NCBI GenBank assembly: GCA_009695305.1
Contig: SIBG01000025.1
Span: 1 to 47,495 of the forward strand
DNA length: 47,495 nucleotides
Direction: 5' to 3'
DNA from: Opitutus sp.
GTDB lineage: Bacteria; Verrucomicrobiota; Verrucomicrobiia; Opitutales; Opitutaceae
Part shown: in pieces, positions 41,428-47,495 of the stretch
Position numbering within the stretch: the stretch's first letter is position 1
Layout of the letters: every line of letters begins with the position of its first letter
The notes under the pieces: generated by a model
Seen by the model: the letters and a program-made list of their open reading frames with translations, nothing else
Told to the model about the DNA's origin: nothing
Database searches by the model: none
Position numbers and translations under genes: made by a program

Positions 41428-44160
41428 TCAACCCAGCGATTTCAGCAAGCGCTCGAGCTCCGCGCGCTTGGCCTGTTGGTCGGCGAGTTGCTGGCGCGCG
41501 CCGGCGAGGACGGCGGGCGGCGCCTTGCTGACGAAGGCTTCGTTCGACAACCGCGCCGCGGTGCCGGCGACGTGCTTGGTGAGCTGGTCGAGTTCCTTCG
41601 CGAGCCGCACCTTTTCCGCGCCCACGTCCACCGTGCTCGCCAGATCGAGGTAAAGGGTGCCCAACGGGGTGACGATGGCCGGCGCACCGTCCACCGTCTC
41701 CTTGAGCGCGATCTCGGCGGCGCCAATCATGCGGACGAGCTTGGCCAGGTTGGCGGCGAGCACGGCCCAGTCGGTCGCGGTCGCCGTGACGAAGAGGCGC
41801 ACATCCCGGCGGCTGGCGAGGTGGTGGTCCGCCTTGAGCGCGCGGGCCTGCGAGACGAAGGCCTTCAATTTTTCAACCGCGGCGACGGCGGCGCGGTCGA
41901 GCGCGAGACCGTGCGTGAGCGAACTCGTGGCGAGCTGCGAGGCGTTTTCCAGGCGCGCATCCTCGAGGAATTTTCCCGGGGCGCCGTAGCCCAGCAGGCA
42001 CCAGAGCTCCTCGGTGATAAACGGAATGACCGGATGGAGCAGGAGCAGCGTCTGCCGCAGCACGAGATCCTGGATCGCGAGGCAGTTGGGTTTCGTGTCG
42101 GGCGACTGGAGTTTCGATTTTGAGACCTCGACATACCAGTCGCAAAAATCATTCCAGAAAAAACCATACATCGCCTGCACGGCGGCGCTGAACTCAAACT
42201 CGTGAAAGCTACGGTCGACGTCGCGGGTGGTCGCGAGCAGGCGGTCGAGGATCGCGTGGTCATCCGCGTCGAATTTCGCGGGATTGAGCCGCGCCACGAT
42301 GGCCGGGAGCGTGGAGTTGTCGCCGGCCTCGCCACTCATCTGGCGGAAGCGGCACGCGTTCCACAGCTTGTTGCAGAAATTTTTTCCGCCCTCGATGCGG
42401 TCCTCCTGAAAGCGGATGTCCTGGCCCTGCGGCGCGATCGAGACGATGCCGAAGCGGAGGCCGTCGGCGCCGTATTTGTCGATGAGGTCGAGCGGGTCGG
42501 GCGAATTGCCCAGCGACTTCGACATCTTGCGACCCTGCTGGTCCCGGATGATACCGGTGAAGTAGACGTGCTTGAACGGAATCCGCCGCTCAATCGACTC
42601 ACCCGGCCGCATGAATTCGAGCCCGGCCATGATCATGCGCGCGACCCAGAAGAAAATAATATCGGGGGCCGTGACGAGCGTCGTGGTCGGATAGAAATGA
42701 TCGAGGCCCTGCGCTTTCATCTGGTCGGCCTCGGGCCAGCCCAGCGTCGCGAACGGCCACAGCCAGGACGAGGCCCACGTGTCGAGCACGTCGTCCTCCT
42801 GCACCCAGTTTTCCGGATCGGCGGGACCGGCGAGCGAGACATGGACTTTCGTCGCGTCGCGCAGATCCGCCTCGGTGAGTTTTTCCCGGTCGAGGCCTTG
42901 CCGATACCAAACCGGAATGCGGTGGCCCCACCAGAGCTGGCGGCTGATGCACCAGTCCTGAATGTTTTCGAGCCAGTGGAGGTAAACTTTGCTCCAGCGT
43001 TCCGGGTAAAACTTGATGTGACCGTCGCGCACCGCCGTCTTCGCTTCCTCGACGCGCGGGTAACGCAGCCACCATTGCCAGGTGAGCCGCGGCTCGATCG
43101 GCACGTCGGCGCGCTCGGAGTAACCGACATTGTTCGCGTAAGGTTCCTCGGCGAGCAACGCCCCGGACGCTTGCAAAAGTTCCGCCGCCTTCTTGCGGCC
43201 GGCGAAACGGTCGAGGCCCGCCAGCTCGGGACCGGCGAGGGCGTTGAGCTTGCCGTCGGCTTCAAGCACGTCGATGACCGGCAGTTGGTGGCGCAGGCCG
43301 ATTTCGAAATCGGTCTTATCGTGCGCGGGCGTGATCTTGAGCGCACCGGAGCCGAACTCCCGGTCGACGGCGGGATCGGCGATGATGGGAATCTCCGCAG
43401 CCGGCCCGAGCGCGCGACGGACTTTTTTCCCGATCCAGCCCGCGTAACGTGGATCGTCGGGATGCACGGCGATCGCGACGTCGCCGGGAATGGTTTCGGG
43501 CCGCGTCGTCTTCACCTCGATGAATTGCCCCGGCGCATCGGTCCGCTCGTAACGCACGCGATAGAGCGTGCCGTTGACCGGCTTCATGATCACTTCCTCG
43601 TCAGAGAGCGCGGTCTGCGAGACCGGGCACCAGTTCACCATCCGCTTGCCGCGGTAGATGTGGCCCTTCTGAAACAGATCGGCGAAGACCGTGAGCACCG
43701 CTTTCGAGTAGTGCGGATCCATCGTGAACTGCGTGCGCTCCCAATCACAGGAGGCGCCGAGCCGGCGGAGCTGCTCGAGGATGATGCCGCCTTTTTCGTG
43801 GCGCCACTCCCAGACTTTGGCCAAGAACTTTTCGCGGCCGAAGTCGTGCCGCGTTTTCTTCTGTTTCCGCAGCTCCCGCTCGACGACGGTCTGCGTGGCG
43901 ATGCCAGCGTGGTCGGTGCCGGGCAGCCAGAGCGCCGATTTGCCCTCGAGCCGCGCGCGGCGGGTGAGGATGTCCTGCAGGGTGTTATTGAGCACGTGGC
44001 CCATCGTGAGCACGCCGGTGACGTTCGGCGGCGGGATGACGATGGTGTGGGGCTCCTTGCCCGGCAGGACCCGGCCGGCGAAAGCGTGGGCGGCCTGCCA
44101 CGCGGCATACCACTTCTTTTCGACGTCGCGTGATTCGTAGCTCTTGGTGATCTCGGGCAT
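41428..44160 (-). CDS. valS: Valyl-tRNA synthetase
   Basis: Class I synthetase, 910 residues from ATG 44160 (MPEITKSYESRDVEKKWYAA). The HIGH-type motif appears as NVTGVLTMGHVLNN (T-M-G-H at 52-55, with Thr in the first place). KMSKS is intact at 545-549. The editing (CP1) domain is present, with VEVKTTRPETIPGDVAIAVH-like sequence and the SGALKITPAHDKTDFEIG stretch. The anticodon-binding domain and the C-terminal coiled coil (ELDQLTKHVAGTAARLSNEA, to KRAELERLLKSLG) are complete. The frame start at 44226 adds 22 codons that do not look like ValS. It is divergent from glnD with about 215 bases between. Confidence 0.96.
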   Translation of the reverse strand: MPEITKSYESRDVEKKWYAAWQAAHAFAGRVLPGKEPHTIVIPPPNVTGVLTMGHVLNNTLQDILTRRARLEGKSALWLPGTDHAGIATQTVVERELRKQKKTRHDFGREKFLAKVWEWRHEKGGIILEQLRRLGASCDWERTQFTMDPHYSKAVLTVFADLFQKGHIYRGKRMVNWCPVSQTALSDEEVIMKPVNGTLYRVRYERTDAPGQFIEVKTTRPETIPGDVAIAVHPDDPRYAGWIGKKVRRALGPAAEIPIIADPAVDREFGSGALKITPAHDKTDFEIGLRHQLPVIDVLEADGKLNALAGPELAGLDRFAGRKKAAELLQASGALLAEEPYANNVGYSERADVPIEPRLTWQWWLRYPRVEEAKTAVRDGHIKFYPERWSKVYLHWLENIQDWCISRQLWWGHRIPVWYRQGLDREKLTEADLRDATKVHVSLAGPADPENWVQEDDVLDTWASSWLWPFATLGWPEADQMKAQGLDHFYPTTTLVTAPDIIFFWVARMIMAGLEFMRPGESIERRIPFKHVYFTGIIRDQQGRKMSKSLGNSPDPLDLIDKYGADGLRFGIVSIAPQGQDIRFQEDRIEGGKNFCNKLWNACRFRQMSGEAGDNSTLPAIVARLNPAKFDADDHAILDRLLATTRDVDRSFHEFEFSAAVQAMYGFFWNDFCDWYVEVSKSKLQSPDTKPNCLAIQDLVLRQTLLLLHPVIPFITEELWCLLGYGAPGKFLEDARLENASQLATSSLTHGLALDRAAVAAVEKLKAFVSQARALKADHHLASRRDVRLFVTATATDWAVLAANLAKLVRMIGAAEIALKETVDGAPAIVTPLGTLYLDLASTVDVGAEKVRLAKELDQLTKHVAGTAARLSNEAFVSKAPPAVLAGARQQLADQQAKRAELERLLKSLG

Positions 44161-44374
44161 GGGCGGGCTGGAACCGCCGAGAAAACCGGCCGCCCCGGTG
44201 CGAAGCAAGTGGTTAAACGCGCCCATCGGCCTGGCCGGGCCTCAAAGTCGTTTTCGCTCCCAGTAATCTTTCGCTTTCAACTTTCTCTAAATCCCTGGCC
44301 GCCTTTGGCGCCGCCTGTCAGGCCCGAAAATCCCCCTCGCGCGAGCGCGGCTTTTCCGTTCACTTGCCCGTTCC

Positions 44375-47185
44375 ATGTCCGCTCCCCTGCCCCCGCCCGC
44401 CAGCGCCAGCCTGCATTTCACGGGCGAGGTCTCCGTCGCCGCGCGACTGGCGGCGTGCAAGGAATTCCTGAAGGCGGAAATGGACGCCCTCCGCGCGCGC
44501 CACGAGCTGGGGGCCCCGGGCCTGGCGATCACCCACCAACGGGCGAAGATGATCGATCTCCTCCTCACCCGGCTGTTCGACTACGCCCTCGCCTCGTTCA
44601 CCCGCACGCGCGGCCCGTTGCCGGCGCCGGTCGCGCTCGTCGCCCTCGGCGGCTACGGCCGCGGCGAACTCTCCCCCTGGAGCGACATCGACGTGATGTT
44701 TCTCTTTCCCACCAAGACCAAGCCGGCCGCGGCGAAACCGCTCCAGCAGCACCTCAGCGACGAGATTCTCTACCTCCTCTGGGACTGCGGCCTGAAGGTC
44801 GGCCATTCCACCCGCACGGTGGATGATACGTTCGTTGAGGCGCGCAAGGACATCCAGACCAAGACGGCACTGCTGGAGGCACGGCTCGTGGCGGGTTCGC
44901 CGCAGCTCTACGACACCTTTGCCCAGGCCTACCGGAGTTTCTACACGAGCGAGGATCCGAAGGGCTATATCACCTCCCGCCTCGAGGATCAGGCCCGCCG
45001 TCGCGCGAAATTTGCCGATACGGTTTTTAATCAGGAGCCCGACCTCAAGAACGGGGTCGGCGGCCTGCGCGACTACCAGAACGCCCTGTGGATGGCGCGC
45101 GTGAAGCTCGGCATCACGACCCTCGACGAGCTCGCCGCGCAAAACTACGTCCGCGCCGACGACCTCACCGCCTTCCGCCGCTCCTACGATTTTCTGCAGC
45201 GCGTCCGCAACGACCTGCATTTCGTCAGCGCGCGGGCGACCGATGTGATGAACCTCGATTTGCAGCCGCGCATCGCGCAAAACCTCGGCTACACCGAGGT
45301 GGCGATGCTCGCGCGCGTCGAGCGTTTCATGCAGGATTACTATCGCGCGGCACAGACGATTTTCCGCGTGTCCAAGATCGTCGAGGACCGGCTGGCGCTC
45401 AGCCTCGCGGCGGGCGGAGCCGGGGTCCTCGGCTCGCTGCGCGATGCCCTGCGCGCGAAACGGTTTCAACGCACGAAGCAGATCGACGGCTTCGTCTTGC
45501 GCAGCCGCGAACTCGCGGCGGAGACGCCCGACGTGTTTACCGACGATCCGGTGCGACTGATCCGCGTCTTCCGCCACAGCCAGCAACTCGACGCCACGTT
45601 TGACTTTCACCTCGCCCAGCTCATCCGCGAATCCCTGCCGCTGCTGACCCCGGCGGTCGCGCGGTCGCCGGATGCCGGCGTCTGCTTCCGCGCGATTCTC
45701 TCCGAGGTGGGCGCCGTCCACCCCACCCTCGCGCGGATGCACGAACTCGGCGTGCTCGGCCGTTTCATCCCGGAGTTCGACGCGCTCACCTGCCTCGTCC
45801 AGCACGAATACTATCACCGCTACACGGCCGATGTGCACACGTTGAATGCCATCCGCGAGCTCGACCGGGTCTTCACGGAGGCCGAGCCGATCACGTTGAA
45901 GTATCGCGCCGTGCTGCACGAGACGACGGACGCGGCCCTGCTCTATCTCACGATGCTCCTCCACGACATCGGCAAGGCGGAAGCCATCCAAGGCCACGCC
46001 GAGAGCGGCGTGCGGCTCGCCCTCCCGTTGCTGGAGCGCTTCGGCGTCTCCGCGGAAGGCCGCGAGCTGGTCGCGTTCGTCATTAAAAATCATCTCGTGA
46101 TGGCACGATTCTGGCAGAAGCGGGACGTCGATGATCCCAACACCGCCATTGCTTTTGCCGAGCTCATGGGCCACCCCGAGCACCTCCGGCACCTCTACGT
46201 CCACACGTTCTGCGACGCCCGCGGCACCGCCGCCGATCTCTGGAATAGTTACAAGGACACGTTGCACACCACGCTCTACCGCTCCACCCTTGAGCGTCTA
46301 AAACACGGCGAGGCACTCGATGCCAGCCACCAGGCTAGAAAAAAAATGACCCAACAGGAACTCATCGCGAAAGCCATCCCCGGCATCAGCCCCGACGAGA
46401 TCAACGCGCATTTCGGCCTCCTCCCCGACCGTTACTTCATTCACACGGACTCGGCCGAGGTCGCCCTCCACATCCAGATGGTCAACCGGCTCTTTCAGTC
46501 GATCACGACCGCCGATTCCGTCGGCTCGTTGAAGCCCGTGATCGAGTGGCAGGACGATCTCAACCGCTCGCTCACGGTCGTCAACGTCGTCACGTGGGAT
46601 CGCGCCGGCCTGTTCTACAAGCTCGCCGGCGCCTTCAGCGTCGCGGGCCTCAGCATCCTCGGTTCGAAAGTCATCTCCCGCACCGACCACATCGCGATCG
46701 ATACGTTCTACGTCGTCGAGCCCGGCCGCGGCGTCGTCCAAAGCGCGAGCGCGCAGGAGAAATTCGCCCGGACGATCGAGGAAGCCCTCGTCGCGAACAA
46801 GGACCTGCTCCCCGACATCCTCGCGCAGGCGAAGAAAATCGCCGCCACCCGCTATCTCTCCGCGTCGAATGGCGAGGCGCTGCAAAGCTCATTCCCCCCG
46901 ACCGTGGACGTTTACCACGAGATCTCGATGCAGCGCACCATCGTGGAAATCCAGGCCAGCGACCAAATCGGCCTCCTCTTCCGTCTCGCGAAAATCATCT
47001 CCGACCATGGTTTCGACATCACCTTCGCCCGCATCGGCACTGAACGCGGCGTGGCGATCGACACTTTTTACATCGAGAGTGCCAATCGGGAGCCCGTGGA
47101 CAGCCCCGTGCGCCTCCACGCCCTGCGGGACGCGATGAACGAAGTGATCGCCCCCGTTTCCGCGCCGGCGGCCGCGGCCAGCTGA
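44375..47185 (+). CDS. glnD: Protein-PII uridylyltransferase/uridylyl-removing enzyme
   Basis: 936 residues, full length. Nucleotidyltransferase domain with GGYGRGELSPWSDIDVMFL (Asp104, Asp106). GlnD linker with QEPDLKNGVGGLRDYQNALW. HD domain with LLHDIGKAEAIQGH (His530/Asp531), which removes UMP. Two ACT domains near 733-800 (VVTWDRAGLFYKLAGAFSVA) and 855-920 (IQASDQIGLLFRLAKIISDH), which sense glutamine. It adds or removes UMP on PII and so controls glutamine synthetase activity and nitrogen gene expression. The PII gene glnB/glnK is not in the window. The start gives a Pro/Ala-rich lead before the conserved part. Confidence 0.95.
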   Translation: MSAPLPPPASASLHFTGEVSVAARLAACKEFLKAEMDALRARHELGAPGLAITHQRAKMIDLLLTRLFDYALASFTRTRGPLPAPVALVALGGYGRGELSPWSDIDVMFLFPTKTKPAAAKPLQQHLSDEILYLLWDCGLKVGHSTRTVDDTFVEARKDIQTKTALLEARLVAGSPQLYDTFAQAYRSFYTSEDPKGYITSRLEDQARRRAKFADTVFNQEPDLKNGVGGLRDYQNALWMARVKLGITTLDELAAQNYVRADDLTAFRRSYDFLQRVRNDLHFVSARATDVMNLDLQPRIAQNLGYTEVAMLARVERFMQDYYRAAQTIFRVSKIVEDRLALSLAAGGAGVLGSLRDALRAKRFQRTKQIDGFVLRSRELAAETPDVFTDDPVRLIRVFRHSQQLDATFDFHLAQLIRESLPLLTPAVARSPDAGVCFRAILSEVGAVHPTLARMHELGVLGRFIPEFDALTCLVQHEYYHRYTADVHTLNAIRELDRVFTEAEPITLKYRAVLHETTDAALLYLTMLLHDIGKAEAIQGHAESGVRLALPLLERFGVSAEGRELVAFVIKNHLVMARFWQKRDVDDPNTAIAFAELMGHPEHLRHLYVHTFCDARGTAADLWNSYKDTLHTTLYRSTLERLKHGEALDASHQARKKMTQQELIAKAIPGISPDEINAHFGLLPDRYFIHTDSAEVALHIQMVNRLFQSITTADSVGSLKPVIEWQDDLNRSLTVVNVVTWDRAGLFYKLAGAFSVAGLSILGSKVISRTDHIAIDTFYVVEPGRGVVQSASAQEKFARTIEEALVANKDLLPDILAQAKKIAATRYLSASNGEALQSSFPPTVDVYHEISMQRTIVEIQASDQIGLLFRLAKIISDHGFDITFARIGTERGVAIDTFYIESANREPVDSPVRLHALRDAMNEVIAPVSAPAAAAS

Positions 47186-47434
47186 GTCGGGGCCAGCAGC
47201 GTCCGTCGCCGCCCGGCGAGCCCACCGGACCGGAACCGCCGACAGCCGCGGGGGCGCCAGCCCGACGCGCCGGGATTCGCCACCAGCCTCCCGAGCCAGC
47301 ACCAGTTGCGCGCTTAACGGCATAAGCAATTTCCACCTCCCGGGAATCGACACCGCGGAAATTTGGGGTATCGATTACCTTCATCTATCGATCCGCCCGA
47401 CCTGCGGAAACCAACCAAAACCTGCCTGCATCCC

Positions 47435-47495
47435 ATGTCCCACCTACTCCGACTGCGCTCGTGCCTTGCCTTGCTTACCCTGACGGCCACCGCGC
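47435..47495 (+). CDS. Start of a secreted protein (cut by window edge)
   Basis: From the ATG at 47435 the frame reads MSHLLRLRSCLALLTLTATA and runs off the window. A basic start followed by a hydrophobic run ending in small residues is a clear signal-peptide pattern. The identity is unknown. The 250 bases between glnD and this start hold no other gene that I can support. Confidence 0.55.
   Translation, partial: MSHLLRLRSCLALLTLTATA

Overview
The window is GC-rich bacterial chromosome and almost certainly comes from a member of the Verrucomicrobiota, probably Opitutaceae-like. This is inferred from gene content: a PEP-CTERM secreted protein, a sulfatase followed by a planctomycete-cytochrome-C/DUF1549/DUF1553 protein and a DUF1501 protein, a TIGR03790-type protein, a LytS-like kinase with an N-terminal propeller beside a LytTR regulator, and many dispersed palindromic repeats between genes. 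LpxA shows an LPS-bearing (Gram-negative) envelope. No rRNA, tRNA, CRISPR array or prophage was seen.

Layout. 1-150: left end of an IS200/IS605-type element cut by the window edge. 452-1405: an unrecognised secreted protein made of two copies of one domain. 1.8-4.5 kb: a purine/glyoxylate group (uraD, malate synthase, divergent guanine deaminase). 4.6-6.9 kb: a secreted Deg-type protease and ClpP. 7.1-21.9 kb: a long block on the minus strand. In transcription order it holds aroB, a conserved unknown, lpxA, pdxA, a broken LytS-like kinase with an intact LytTR regulator, a collagen-like secreted protein, an A-type Fe-S carrier, infC, an N-acetylmuramoyl-L-alanine amidase, an S1/P1 nuclease, crcB and a broken TIGR03790 gene. 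22.1-24.3 kb: a PEP-CTERM, repeat-rich secreted protein with one frame break. 24.7-32.6 kb: sulfatase, PSD1-type protein, DUF1501 protein and xylose isomerase, which look like a polysaccharide-use locus. A remnant of a LacI-type regulator follows. 33.0-37.0 kb: a small lipoprotein and the conserved rpsO-pnp pair. 37.6-39.6 kb: the GDP-L-fucose pair fcl-gmd. 39.8-44.2 kb: valS with an FMN reductase and a secreted MetX-like hydrolase behind it. 44.4-47.2 kb: glnD. The last 61 bases begin another secreted protein.

Two themes stand out. First, the intergenic spaces are full of structured repeats: small REP-like hairpins ending in CGCCCTAC whose stems covary, two large nested palindromes that flank rpsO-pnp, and two copies of a 70-90 base dispersed repeat. 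Second, three accessory genes (kinase, TIGR03790, PEP-CTERM) carry frame breaks or a stop, while about 16 kb of housekeeping coding sequence is clean. Two gene remnants (LacI-type, alpha/beta hydrolase) also flank the sulfatase/xylose locus. This pattern fits ongoing decay of accessory functions, although sequencing indels cannot be excluded for the breaks at homopolymers.
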